The notes under the pieces: model-generated
Database searches by the model: none
The model's input: only the letters and a program-made list of their open reading frames with translations
What the model was told of the DNA's origin: nothing
From: Grimontia hollisae CIP 101886
Lineage (GTDB): Bacteria > Pseudomonadota > Gammaproteobacteria > Enterobacterales > Vibrionaceae
Direction: 5' to 3'
Length of the DNA stretch: 64,000 nt
Assembly (NCBI RefSeq): GCF_000176515.1
Contig: NZ_ADAQ01000010.1
Coordinates: forward strand, 186,001-250,000
Part shown: positions 52,354 to 60,701 of the stretch, one piece after another
How positions within the stretch are numbered: position 1 is the first letter of the stretch
Layout: each line of letters starts with the position of its first letter
Position numbers and translations under genes: made by a program

Positions 52354-53379
52354 ATGAACATCCCATCCCCTTACCTGCTGATGCTCGGTGAAAGCCATGA
52401 TCCCCTTGCGATTAAAACGGCGCGCGGTATTCACTACTGGCGTCCGGAAAAATGCCTCGGCCAGCTTCGCCTGAATGACGGCGTGCCCTCCCTGGGTCTT
52501 CCGGAAATGGATGCCAGGGAAGCAGTAGCGAAAGGCGCCAAAACTTTTGTATTGGGAACCGCCAATGCCGGGGGTGTTCTGGCAGAACATTGGATCCCGA
52601 TGATTGTGGACGCCATTCAGTTGGGTATGCATGTCGCATCAGGCCTGCACCAACGTCTGGCAGACATCCCGGCTATTGCGGATGCTGCCAACGCCGCTGG
52701 CGTCCAGCTGTTCGACCTTCGCCACTATGCCGACAAGCTTGACGTCGGGAACGGTAAAAAACGTGCAGGGCAACGCCTGTTAACCATCGGTACAGATTGC
52801 TCCGTCGGCAAAATGTTCACTACTCTCGCCCTGGAAAAAGCGATGAAAGAACGCGGCATGAAAGCAACATTTTGTGCCACCGGGCAAACCGGCATTCTGG
52901 TGGAAGGCAAAGGCATTGCCGTGGACGCGGTGATTTCAGACTTTATTGCCGGTGCCGTGGAAGCACTCTCACCAGCCTGCAATGACGACGAATGGCAATT
53001 GATTGAAGGTCAGGGCTCGCTGCTGAATCCTGCATTTTCCGGCGTCACCATGGGGCTGTTGCACGGTGCCCAACCGGACGCGCTGGTGCTTTGCCATGAA
53101 GCGAACCGTCCCCATACCCGCCATATGCCACATATGCCGATGCCAAAAGTGGAAGACATCATCGAGCTCAGTTTGCGGCTGGCAAAACTGACCAACCCCA
53201 ATCCACGTTTTGTCGGTATGGCAATCAATACCTCGTCACTCAGTGAAGAAGATGCCAAGGCCTACCTAAAAGCAATGGAAGAAAAACATGGCCTGCCGGC
53301 AACGGACCCGGTTCGTTTCGGCGTGGAAAATATCGTCGATAATCTCATCAATACATTCGGGGATTCACATGCAGATTAA
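52354..53379 (+). CDS. dgcN: D-glutamate N-acetyltransferase DgcN (DUF1611 family)
   Basis: A 341-residue member of the DUF1611 family, now known as DgcN in marine bacteria, where it N-acetylates D-glutamate so that the adjacent racemase can convert it to the L form. The N-terminal part holds MLGESHDPLAIKTARGI, the centre has a P-loop-like GTDCSVGKMFTTLALEKAM (for acetyl-CoA/nucleotide), and LCHEANRPHTRHMPHMPMPK follows. GGAGAACC precedes the ATG. Its end overlaps the racemase gene by 11 bases. Confidence 0.85.
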   Translation: MNIPSPYLLMLGESHDPLAIKTARGIHYWRPEKCLGQLRLNDGVPSLGLPEMDAREAVAKGAKTFVLGTANAGGVLAEHWIPMIVDAIQLGMHVASGLHQRLADIPAIADAANAAGVQLFDLRHYADKLDVGNGKKRAGQRLLTIGTDCSVGKMFTTLALEKAMKERGMKATFCATGQTGILVEGKGIAVDAVISDFIAGAVEALSPACNDDEWQLIEGQGSLLNPAFSGVTMGLLHGAQPDALVLCHEANRPHTRHMPHMPMPKVEDIIELSLRLAKLTNPNPRFVGMAINTSSLSEEDAKAYLKAMEEKHGLPATDPVRFGVENIVDNLINTFGDSHAD

Positions 53380-54304
53380 CACCGACGTTGTCAGTTACAC
53401 ACTCAAGCGCCCTTTCACCATATCTCGTGGCAGCCGCACCAAGGCGGAGGTGATTCAGGTCACCATAGAAAAAGCGGGTAAAACCGGGAAAGGTGAATGC
53501 TCGCCAACCGCCCGCTATGGCGAAAGCTTTGACAGTGTGCTGGCGCAAATCCGCTCCGTTCAGGGAAAAGTGTTTGATCGCGACCAATTGCAATCCTTGC
53601 TGCCAGCAGGCGCCGCCAGGAATGCGCTGGATTGCGCGCTCTGGGATTTGGAATCAGAGGCATTCCCGCACAACTTCGCCCTCCCGGAGAGGATAGAAAC
53701 CGCGATGACTGTTTCCATCGCATCACCTAAGCAGATGGCCGAAGAAACAAAAGCCTATGTTGAGCAGGGGGCGACACTCATCAAGGTCAAGCTAAATAGC
53801 GAAGACGTGTTTGCACGCCTGTCTGCAGTGCGGCACGCCGCGCCGGACGCAACCCTGATTGTGGATGCCAATGAAGCCTGGGGAGCACTGGATATTGAGG
53901 CAACACTTGCCCACATCGCGCCGCTCAATATTGCCATGGTTGAGCAGCCCCTCCCGACCACCGACGATGAAGCCTTGAGGGGAATAACAAGCCCCATTCC
54001 TTTGTGCGCCGACGAAAGCTGTCACACCGCCGATGATATCCACAACCTGATTGGCAAATACCAGATGGTGAACATCAAACTGGACAAAACCGGCGGATTA
54101 ACGGCAGCGTTTACACTGGCGCAGGCTGCAAAAGCAACCGGGATGAAAATCATGGTGGGTTGTATGCTGGGAAGTTCAATCGCCATGCGTTCAGCGCTGC
54201 CGGTTGCCGCAACAGCCACTTTAGTGGATTTAGATGGCGCATTCCTTATCAGCGATGATGTGGAAGGCGGTTTGCTGTACCGGCGCGGCCAGATTGTGCT
54301 TTAG
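53369..54304 (+). CDS. dgcA: N-acetyl-D-glutamate racemase DgcA / dipeptide epimerase (enolase superfamily)
   Basis: An enolase-superfamily racemase of the muconate-lactonizing/AE-epimerase branch. The ATG at 53369 overlaps dgcN and gives 311 residues. The capping domain starts the protein (VSYTLKRPFTISRGSRTKAEV). The catalytic barrel shows the lysine acid-base in TLIKVKLN, the magnesium ligands in IVDANEAW, MVEQPL and CADESC, and the second base lysine in NIKLDKTGGL. Next to dgcN it is best read as the N-acetyl-D-glutamate racemase; L-Ala-D/L-Glu epimerase is the alternative. Confidence 0.87.
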   Translation: MQINTDVVSYTLKRPFTISRGSRTKAEVIQVTIEKAGKTGKGECSPTARYGESFDSVLAQIRSVQGKVFDRDQLQSLLPAGAARNALDCALWDLESEAFPHNFALPERIETAMTVSIASPKQMAEETKAYVEQGATLIKVKLNSEDVFARLSAVRHAAPDATLIVDANEAWGALDIEATLAHIAPLNIAMVEQPLPTTDDEALRGITSPIPLCADESCHTADDIHNLIGKYQMVNIKLDKTGGLTAAFTLAQAAKATGMKIMVGCMLGSSIAMRSALPVAATATLVDLDGAFLISDDVEGGLLYRRGQIVL

Positions 54305-54321
54305 TTTACTGCCACACTTAG

Positions 54322-54352
54322 GGTGAGGTGCTTTCATTGTATTTCACCTTTT
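54322..54352 (+). terminator. possible terminator after dgcA
   Basis: A five- to six-base stem (AGGTG with CACCT) with a long loop is followed by six T residues, about 20 bases beyond the dgcA stop. Confidence 0.4.
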
Positions 54353-54445
54353 TTGTGGTTTTGAAACGCTTCGCGCAATTTAAAGGCAAAACTGCAACAA
54401 AGTGTTAACGGCCATCTTGACCGCTTATTTCACCGCCATTATTCT

Positions 54446-54463
54446 AGCGTACATGTGTACGCT
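54446..54463. promoter_or_regulatory. FabR/DesT-like operator upstream of the desaturase
   Basis: AGCGTACATGTGTACGCT is a perfect 18-base palindrome 18 bases before the chosen start. It closely resembles the operators of the TetR-family regulators FabR and DesT, which sense the saturated/unsaturated acyl-CoA or acyl-ACP balance. Confidence 0.75.
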
Positions 54464-54481
54464 GGAATTTGCGGTATTGAA

Positions 54482-55615
54482 ATGGAATCAAAACACACCA
54501 ATAAACCCCCGATCATTTGGCTGAATGTATCGGTATTCGTTATCACTTTTGCTGTCGCTGCGATTGGAACCCCTCTTTGGGCCTACTATCACGGCTTTGA
54601 CGGCGCACAGATTGCAATGCTGCTTATTGCGTTCACGTTTTGTGGTATGTCTATCACCGCTGGTTATCACCGCTTGTGGTCTCACAAAACCTACGAAGCC
54701 CACCCTGTACTGAAAGTTATCTTTGCCCTTGGCGGTGCATTTGCCGTTCAAAACAGTATCCTGCACTGGTCTTCTGACCATCGCGTGCACCACCGCCATG
54801 TGGACGACAATGACATTGACCCCTACTCGGCCAAGCGCGGCTTTTGGTATTCACATATCGGCTGGATGTTGCGTGAATATCAACAACACCGTTATACGGA
54901 CTACAGCAACTGCCGCGACCTGCAAAAAGACAAGATAGTGATGTGGCAGCATAAGTATTACCTGCCTTTGGTTATTGCCACTAACGCCGGTATCCCCATC
55001 TCATTTGGATTGCTTCATGGTGACTTGTGGGGGGCGATTATCCTGATTGGCTTTACCCGTTTAGTGTTGAACCATCATTGCACTTTCTTTATCAATTCAC
55101 TGGCCCACGTTTGGGGTAACCAACCCTACACCGAGAAAAACACCGCACGTGACAATGGTATCCTGGCTTTTCTGACCTTCGGCGAGGGCTACCATAACTT
55201 CCACCATATTTTTGAAAACGATTACCGCAACGGCATTCACTGGTGGCAATTCGATCCAACCAAGTGGCTGATTAAGGCAAGCAGTTGGTTTGGGCTGACT
55301 AAGAAGCTGCGCGTGACACCACCGGATCGCATTGAAAAGGCACATGCAGCCATGGTGCTAAAAAACATTCAGGCACGCCTGAACCTGGCCCCAAATGCCA
55401 AACACCGCCTGCAACTCGTCGAACAAGAGTATGAAGCCCTGGTTGCCCGCATGAGTGATTATTACGAGGCCCAAAAGCGTCTGCTTGATTTAAAGAAGAA
55501 AAATTTGCTGAAAAAATATGAAAAAGCGATTCTGGTTCAACAGCTCCACATCCTGAAGTCAGACTTCCAACAACAAAAACGTAATTGGATGACGCTTGCT
55601 GCGGCATACGCGTAA
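54482..55615 (+). CDS. acyl-CoA/acyl-lipid delta-9 desaturase
   Basis: A 377-residue integral membrane di-iron fatty-acid desaturase that introduces a cis double bond using oxygen. All three histidine boxes are present: HRLWSH, HRVHHRH and HNFHH (with EGYHNFHHIF), between four transmembrane helices. About 90 extra residues at the C-terminus form a coiled coil (EYEALVARMSDYYEAQKRLLDLKKK). The start at ATG 54482 was chosen because an upstream in-frame ATG lies inside a perfect operator palindrome. It gives oxygen-dependent unsaturation next to the anaerobic FabA route, under FabR-like control. Confidence 0.93.
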   Translation: MESKHTNKPPIIWLNVSVFVITFAVAAIGTPLWAYYHGFDGAQIAMLLIAFTFCGMSITAGYHRLWSHKTYEAHPVLKVIFALGGAFAVQNSILHWSSDHRVHHRHVDDNDIDPYSAKRGFWYSHIGWMLREYQQHRYTDYSNCRDLQKDKIVMWQHKYYLPLVIATNAGIPISFGLLHGDLWGAIILIGFTRLVLNHHCTFFINSLAHVWGNQPYTEKNTARDNGILAFLTFGEGYHNFHHIFENDYRNGIHWWQFDPTKWLIKASSWFGLTKKLRVTPPDRIEKAHAAMVLKNIQARLNLAPNAKHRLQLVEQEYEALVARMSDYYEAQKRLLDLKKKNLLKKYEKAILVQQLHILKSDFQQQKRNWMTLAAAYA

Positions 55616-55645
55616 TCTTCCGCTCAAGCACCTCATTAATACAAC

Positions 55646-55670
55646 AAGGGCAGTGATACCTGCCCTTTGT
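55646..55670 (+). terminator. intrinsic terminator after the desaturase gene
   Basis: AAGGGCAG (55646-55653) pairs with CTGCCCTT (55660-55667) around TGATAC and is followed by TGTTTT. Confidence 0.85.
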
Positions 55671-55725
55671 TTTAAGCCGCTCTCCGCTTTAGACTGGAGC
55701 ACAAGCTTTTTCCTGGGAAAAACCC

Positions 55726-56193
55726 ATGATCACTATTCGCCGTTATCGCGAAGGCGAAGAGCCTTTGCTCTGGACACTTTTTTTCAACACAGTGCGAAAC
55801 ATCAACATCCGGGACTACTCTTCGGCACAAGTCTCTGCCTGGGCACCCCACGATTTCGATCCCGCGATCTGGAAACAGAATATACAGGCGATCAATCCCT
55901 TCGTCGCTGAATGGGAAGGCAAGATAGCTGGATATGCCGACGTGCAGGCTGACGGGCTTATCGATCATTTCTTCTGTGATAGGGCATTTCAGGGGATAGG
56001 CATTGGCCGGGCGTTGATGGAAGCACTCTTTGATGAAGGTCGCCGGTTGGGCGTAACCCGTTACTACGCCCATGTCAGCATAACAGCACGCCCGTTTTTC
56101 GAGCATATGGGTTTTACCGTGGTAAAAGAGCAGCAGGTAGACGTGCGCGGCACGGTGTTAACGAATTTTATGATGGAGCACGTCAGGCAGTAA
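55726..56193 (+). CDS. GNAT family N-acetyltransferase
   Basis: A 155-residue acetyl-CoA-dependent acetyltransferase. The fold order is normal: an N-terminal strand-helix (ITIRRYREGEEPLLWTLFF), then IAGYADVQADGLIDHFFCDRAFQGIGIGRALMEALFDE with the pyrophosphate-binding loop (QGIGIGRAL), and a C-terminal ARPFFEHMGFTVV. The YafP-like subgroup fits best. The substrate cannot be told. It is a single gene, 110 bases after the desaturase terminator region. Confidence 0.9.
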   Translation: MITIRRYREGEEPLLWTLFFNTVRNINIRDYSSAQVSAWAPHDFDPAIWKQNIQAINPFVAEWEGKIAGYADVQADGLIDHFFCDRAFQGIGIGRALMEALFDEGRRLGVTRYYAHVSITARPFFEHMGFTVVKEQQVDVRGTVLTNFMMEHVRQ

Positions 56194-56278
56194 TCCTCCC
56201 TGCCCCCAAACGCTCACATCGACAAGCGTCAACAGAAGGCATAAAATCCGGTTTTCTTTGAATCGCGGGTCATACGGT

Positions 56279-56560
56279 ATGGCAAAAAAACCGACTCGCA
56301 TGGATGCAATGAAACAAATCATTGAGCAGGTAAAGCAGGAACTTCCGCTCTATGAATCTGACACTTTTGTCTGCGGGCCTGATGGCAACTGCATTGGCTG
56401 CCCGAAAAAATTGCTGGAAATGGTCGATTCTGAACTGACGTATTGGGAATCGGCCATGTCCCGCGGCATTACACCACAATTTGATGAAATCCGTCGCTTT
56501 GGGAAGATGTGTACCAGCGTACGCCGCGCTTTAGTGCGCAACAAAATTATTGAGGCATAA
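56279..56560 (+). CDS. conserved small protein with CxxxxxCxxC motif, 93 aa
   Basis: A 93-residue protein read from ATG 56279; the earlier ATG at 56258 adds seven unlikely residues. The N-terminal half is helical (MDAMKQIIEQVKQELPLYES). The middle carries three cysteines in VCGPDGNCIGCPKK, which could bind zinc or an iron-sulfur cluster, and another cysteine occurs in KMCTSVRRALVRN. I do not recognise the family, although the pattern looks conserved rather than random. It is a single gene followed by two hairpins. Confidence 0.7.
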   Translation: MAKKPTRMDAMKQIIEQVKQELPLYESDTFVCGPDGNCIGCPKKLLEMVDSELTYWESAMSRGITPQFDEIRRFGKMCTSVRRALVRNKIIEA

Positions 56561-56636
56561 CCCTCATGATATTATGCTTCAAGATAACGAAGACATACTA
56601 AAAACGAAATTTTACGAGCATATGTTGATGGAAAAG

Positions 56637-56694
56637 GGAAGCTGAAACCTCAGCTTCCTGATTTTAGAACTGAGCCGTTTCCTCAAAAACGGCT
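56637..56694. terminator. two successive hairpins between the 93-aa gene and the kinase gene
   Basis: GGAAGCTGA (56637-56645) pairs with TCAGCTTCC (56650-56658), followed by TGATTTT. AGCCGTTT (56673-56680) pairs with AAACGGCT (56687-56694), followed by TTATC. The two can end the convergent transcripts from both sides. Confidence 0.75.
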
Positions 56695-56738
56695 TTATCG
56701 GGCTGACTACTTATTATCGGAAATAAAAATTCAATACC

Positions 56739-57731
56739 TTATTGGACATTGAAATTTATTATATCATTCACATATCCAATGATATAATTTCGCCCCCACC
56801 CCCAATAGGCATCTAATAACGATTTAGAATTATTCGATCCATTCAAGTCTACTGAACAACTAGTGATATCAATACAATAAAATTTATTTTCATCACTATT
56901 ATAAAGTATATTTGTTTCTGTTAAATCGCAATGGAATATACCTTTGGATTCCAGGTCTTCTATCATAGACTCGATTTTATTTTTTGCTTTACCAGGAAGC
57001 GCATCAATGTTAGCCAATGGCGTGCCATTAATCTTCTTCATTCTTATTCCAAGCATCTCATTATTTGAGATTATGATTGACGCACTGCCTTCTCCGTAAC
57101 ATTTACAAAAACAGTCCACCTCATGTTCAACCTCTTCTTTTGACATTTTTACCTTAAATAACTTAAGGACTTCGTCTGGGTTAGATTTGTTTTCATAAAC
57201 ATCTGCGCATCCACCAAAGCCAATTTTTTTCCCTACATCAAGCGCCACATCACTTTTAAGGTCAAGGTTATCTACAAACTTCACTTTTTTGGATGAAGTC
57301 TTATAGTCAGGCTCTGGGTACACGGGGGCCGGCTCACTCCCTCTTGCGGTAGAGGTATCATAATCAGGCTCTGGGTACACAAGGGCTGATGCTCCCCCTC
57401 TTGGGGATGAGGTATCATAATCAGGCTCTGGGTACACCAAGGCTGATGCTCTCCCTCTTGGGGATGAGGTCTCATAATCAGGCGCCGGGTACACCAAGGC
57501 TGATGCTCCCCCTCTTGCGGTAGAGGTGTCATAATCAGGCGCCGGGAACACAGGAGCTGATACCCTCACTTTTTGAGATGAAATATTATAGTCAGGCCTC
57601 GGTATGTTAATAAAACGTTTATTTCCATCAACATGTCTTACAGATGCAATAAATAGAGGTTGCTGAGGTATATTACCTCTTGTCGTTGAAGGAAACGCAA
57701 AATTACTCGGGGCATTGTGGTTAATCTTCAC
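56739..57731 (-). CDS. putative secreted protein kinase effector with six EPDY-type tandem repeats
   Basis: A 330-residue protein (GTG 57731, eight bases after AAGGA; an ATG three codons earlier lacks spacing). Residues 45-150 are six 19-residue repeats of the form YPEPDYDTSSPRGGASALV; the PDY tyrosines recur exactly every 19 residues (48, 67, 86, 105, 124, 143). The C-terminal 160 residues look like a minimal kinase: glycine loop IGFGGCADVY, lysine K190 in VLKLF, catalytic D269 and N274 in HCDLTETN, metal D288 in IDITS, and then only about 42 residues. The layout (disordered N-terminus, truncated C-lobe) matches type III effectors such as NleH/OspG. The kinase part is visibly A+T-rich, suggesting transfer. 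Not a housekeeping kinase. Confidence 0.75.
   Translation of the reverse strand: MKINHNAPSNFAFPSTTRGNIPQQPLFIASVRHVDGNKRFINIPRPDYNISSQKVRVSAPVFPAPDYDTSTARGGASALVYPAPDYETSSPRGRASALVYPEPDYDTSSPRGGASALVYPEPDYDTSTARGSEPAPVYPEPDYKTSSKKVKFVDNLDLKSDVALDVGKKIGFGGCADVYENKSNPDEVLKLFKVKMSKEEVEHEVDCFCKCYGEGSASIIISNNEMLGIRMKKINGTPLANIDALPGKAKNKIESMIEDLESKGIFHCDLTETNILYNSDENKFYCIDITSCSVDLNGSNNSKSLLDAYWGWGRNYIIGYVNDIINFNVQ
57275..57614 (-). repeat. six 57-base coding repeats in the kinase gene
   Basis: DNA-level tandem repeats encode the 19-residue units. The four central copies (roughly 57340-57565) are nearly identical, for instance sharing GCTGATGCTCCCCCTCTTG and CATAATCAGGC segments. The outer two copies are more diverged. 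Near-identity in the middle points to recent expansion or recombination. Confidence 0.85.
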
Positions 57732-57875
57732 TTTACACATCCTTAAAATGCAAAAATAACATCTAATTTTTGCAACAATTTACCAACTCACCAACCAACT
57801 CCAGGCTCTCGCTAAACCTCTTTTAAGGTTGGATAATTCGTATCGGATAATAGCCTTTTTTGGAGATTTAATAAA

Positions 57876-57962
57876 ATGTTATTTTTATTTAAAAATCAAC
57901 AAGGTGGTACTGTTGATTATTATGCATCTATGATTAATGGCTATATCAGAGATCAGGGTTGA
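57876..57962 (+). CDS. candidate 28-codon frame divergent from the kinase gene
   Basis: An ATG at 57876 after TTTGGAG (spacing about ten) opens a 28-codon frame starting MLFLFKNQQGGTVDYYASM and ending TGA at 57962. It could be a small protein or the remnant of a larger gene lost during insertion of the kinase locus. No other coding signal was found in 57741-58024, which is A+T-rich. Confidence 0.25.
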   Translation: MLFLFKNQQGGTVDYYASMINGYIRDQG

Positions 57963-58024
57963 CTAAGTAATGACCAAACATAGACAGATTTGCCGTCGCC
58001 ATCCCATCTCATGCCAATCAGGCA

Positions 58025-58048
58025 AAAAATACCCGACTTGTCATCGGG
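58025..58048 (-). terminator. intrinsic terminator after the CobW-type gene
   Basis: On the minus strand CCCGA (58048-58044) pairs with TCGGG (58036-58032) around TGACAAG and is followed by TATTTTTTG, 12 bases after the stop. Confidence 0.8.
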
Positions 58049-58059
58049 CATCTTTATCG

Positions 58060-59040
58060 TTATTGAATAAAAGAAAGCAGGATCGCTTCCAAGTCATCCC
58101 AGGGTAATGGCGTTTTATCAATCACTTCCACCCGCGACTCAACCCCCTCAAGGCTGATTGAGCTGACTGTCACCACCTGGTTGACCACGTTGAATGCATA
58201 CATGCCGTCATCCGTATTCATCACCGCTTTTACACGCTCTGCATTCAGGTTAGAAAACAAACCGTAGAGCGAATCAAAAGGAAACACGGTGTTGGGCTCG
58301 AACACCCAGCCACAGCTGACATACCCCTGCCCTTTGTTTTCCTTGCGACGGTATTTCTCCCCGGGTTCCAGCTCAAAAGGGGGCATTTCATCATCATGTG
58401 AATGGTGGTGTCCAAACTGCGCATTACGATCAACGCGGGGCAATGCCAGCCATTCCGGATTGAGCTGCCCCTGCTCGACGTATCCGGACGCCAGCTTGGC
58501 GATTTCTGAGCTCTGTACGTAACGGTCAAACGCTTCGAGATCAGCCGGTGAGCAAAGGTCTGTTTTGTTAGCGACAACCACATCCGCCAGGGCGAGCTGA
58601 TCTTGGAAATTCTGGTTTTCCGTGTAGCGTTTGTCGGCAAAATTACGCGGGTCAACCAGAGTGATTGTGGCGTTCAGCGCAATGTAGTTTTCATAATGTT
58701 CAGAACGCAGTTTGCCGATAATATCTTTGGGGTGACCCAATCCTGTTGGTTCAATCAATAAACGATCCGGGTTTTGGGCCAGCAGTGCATTAATGCCAAT
58801 CGCCATTGGCAAGCCTGCCACACAGCACATACAGCCTCCCGGCACTTCCTTCACTATCGCGCCCTGCTCACTCAGGAATGCGCCATCAACCCCGACTTCA
58901 CCAAACTCATTAACGAGTACTGCCCAGTTTTCGTTTTCCGGTTTTTGTTTGAGCAAACTCAGGATGGCAGTTGTCTTACCGACACCAAGAAAACCGGTGA
59001 TGATATTGGTGGGGACTTTTTTGGTTAGCTTTTCGGCCAT
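58060..59040 (-). CDS. CobW/COG0523 family zinc-regulated GTPase
   Basis: A 326-residue G3E GTPase of the COG0523 family, metallochaperones that deliver zinc or other metals. Walker A GFLGVGKTT lies at residues 16-24. The metal-binding CxCC is in EVPGGCMCCVAG, the guanine-specificity motif is NKTD, and a histidine-rich loop (GHHHSHDDEM) follows. The C-terminal CobW domain (YVSCGWVFEPNTVFPFDSLYG) is present. The start at ATG 59040 with AGGAATC was chosen over a 31-residue longer frame. No Zur box was recognised upstream. Client protein unknown. Confidence 0.92.
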   Translation of the reverse strand: MAEKLTKKVPTNIITGFLGVGKTTAILSLLKQKPENENWAVLVNEFGEVGVDGAFLSEQGAIVKEVPGGCMCCVAGLPMAIGINALLAQNPDRLLIEPTGLGHPKDIIGKLRSEHYENYIALNATITLVDPRNFADKRYTENQNFQDQLALADVVVANKTDLCSPADLEAFDRYVQSSEIAKLASGYVEQGQLNPEWLALPRVDRNAQFGHHHSHDDEMPPFELEPGEKYRRKENKGQGYVSCGWVFEPNTVFPFDSLYGLFSNLNAERVKAVMNTDDGMYAFNVVNQVVTVSSISLEGVESRVEVIDKTPLPWDDLEAILLSFIQ

Positions 59041-59315
59041 AAAGATTCCTATCCGTGCACTGATCATTGTCAGGCTGCTCAGTGTATCAATCCAGCAGGG
59101 ATACGAAAGTGTAACTTCATCATAGATAAGCAAACCATCTGAAGACGCTGAATTCTACGCACCTAGGTCTAATGCGCAGTTATTGGCATGACGACGGGTG
59201 TTTTTTAGTCAGATAGCCTTCACCGATGCCACTAAAAGGCAAAGATGATTGGTGCCTTTACGTATAGCTGATAACCTCAAAGTAATAGAAAACCGACTCT
59301 CTCTAGGAGGAAGGA

Positions 59316-60701
59316 ATGTTAAACCCCTGCACTGCCAAAGCAGTGATAGACCACGCCCTGTTCTTGGGGGCGGACTTTGCCGAATTGTTTGTTGAGCGCC
59401 ACCATTCCGGCAGCGTAGAGCTGCTTTCCGGTGAGGTTGACAAAGTCAACTCAGGTATCGATTTCGGTATCGGTATCCGGCTATTTTTTGGCCACAAGGT
59501 GCTTTATGGCTACACCAACAGTCAGGATGAGGAAAAGCTCAAGCAAGTCACCTCCCTGCTGTGTGCCAAAGACAAACGCGATCAGATTGCGCAAGCCGGG
59601 GCATTGAATTTCACCCGTCCGGATGAACGTCATCCGGTAATCATGCCTTTTTCTGCCAACAACCACGTGGAAGAGAAAATTGCTTTCCTGAAACGTGTTG
59701 ATGCAAAAGCCCGTGCTCAAAGCGACAAGATTTCACAGATCATTGGCCGTATTGCCCAGCGTGAGCAACAAATCGAGATTTTCAACTCGACCGGCCTTCA
59801 TGTGCAGGATACCCGTCATTATACCCGTATCGCATCGTCCGTGGTCGCAACGCATGGCAACGAACAATCTACCGGTTACGAAGCGCCAGGGATGCTGTCT
59901 GGCTGGGAATTTAATACCCAGATTGATCCCGAAGAATTGGGTGAGATGGCCGCAAGACAGGCACTGGTCAAGCTGGGCGCAGACGCCTGCCCGTCTGGTG
60001 AAATGCCGGTGGTGATTGGTAACGGTTTCGGCGGCGTGATTTTCCACGAAGCCTGTGGCCACTTGCTGGAAACCACCTCTGTTGCCAAAAAAGCCTCAGT
60101 TTTCCATGACAAGATGGGTGAAATGATCGCTAATCCTGTGGTGAACGCTGTGGATGATGGCCTGATGAAAAATGAGTGGGGCTCAATCAACATCGACGAT
60201 GAAGGCATGGAAACCCAGCGCACCCAATTAATCAAAGATGGAATACTCACCAGCTTTATGGTTGACCACATGGGAAGCCTGAAAACCGGTTACGCGCGCA
60301 CCGGATCAGGCCGTCGCGAGTCTTACAAATATGCCCCAACCTCGCGCATGCGCAATACCTTTATCGAGCCGGGCGATGCGTCATTTGATGACATGATAAG
60401 CGGTGTCGAGCGCGGTATCTATGCCAAGAAAATGGGCGGAGGCTCTGTGCAACCGGGAACCGGTGAATTCAACTTCGCAGTTCAGGAGGCGTACCTGATT
60501 GAGAACGGGAAAATCACCAAGCCATTGAAATCGGCCACGTTGATCAGCACCGGTCCCAAGGTGCTGAAAGAGATCAGCATGGTAGGGAAAGATTTCGAGC
60601 TTGCTGCCGGCATGTGTGGCTCAGTGAGTGGCTCGGTGCCAACCACCGTGGGACAACCTGCACTTAAAGTCGATAATATTCTGGTAGGAGGTGGCAACTG
60701 A
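59316..60701 (+). CDS. TldD-like metallopeptidase, noncanonical pair
   Basis: The 461-residue catalytic partner of a TldD/TldE heterodimer. The zinc site HEACGH occurs in GFGGVIFHEACGHLLETT, and the third ligand should be the cysteine in AAGMCGSVSG. The protein differs from the canonical TldD of Vibrio (about 480 residues, different N-terminus), so this is probably a second pair. TldD/E clip leader peptides of ribosomally made modified peptides and degrade unfolded or antitoxin proteins. AGGAGGAAGG precedes the ATG. It overlaps the next gene by one base (TGATG). Confidence 0.88.
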   Translation: MLNPCTAKAVIDHALFLGADFAELFVERHHSGSVELLSGEVDKVNSGIDFGIGIRLFFGHKVLYGYTNSQDEEKLKQVTSLLCAKDKRDQIAQAGALNFTRPDERHPVIMPFSANNHVEEKIAFLKRVDAKARAQSDKISQIIGRIAQREQQIEIFNSTGLHVQDTRHYTRIASSVVATHGNEQSTGYEAPGMLSGWEFNTQIDPEELGEMAARQALVKLGADACPSGEMPVVIGNGFGGVIFHEACGHLLETTSVAKKASVFHDKMGEMIANPVVNAVDDGLMKNEWGSINIDDEGMETQRTQLIKDGILTSFMVDHMGSLKTGYARTGSGRRESYKYAPTSRMRNTFIEPGDASFDDMISGVERGIYAKKMGGGSVQPGTGEFNFAVQEAYLIENGKITKPLKSATLISTGPKVLKEISMVGKDFELAAGMCGSVSGSVPTTVGQPALKVDNILVGGGN

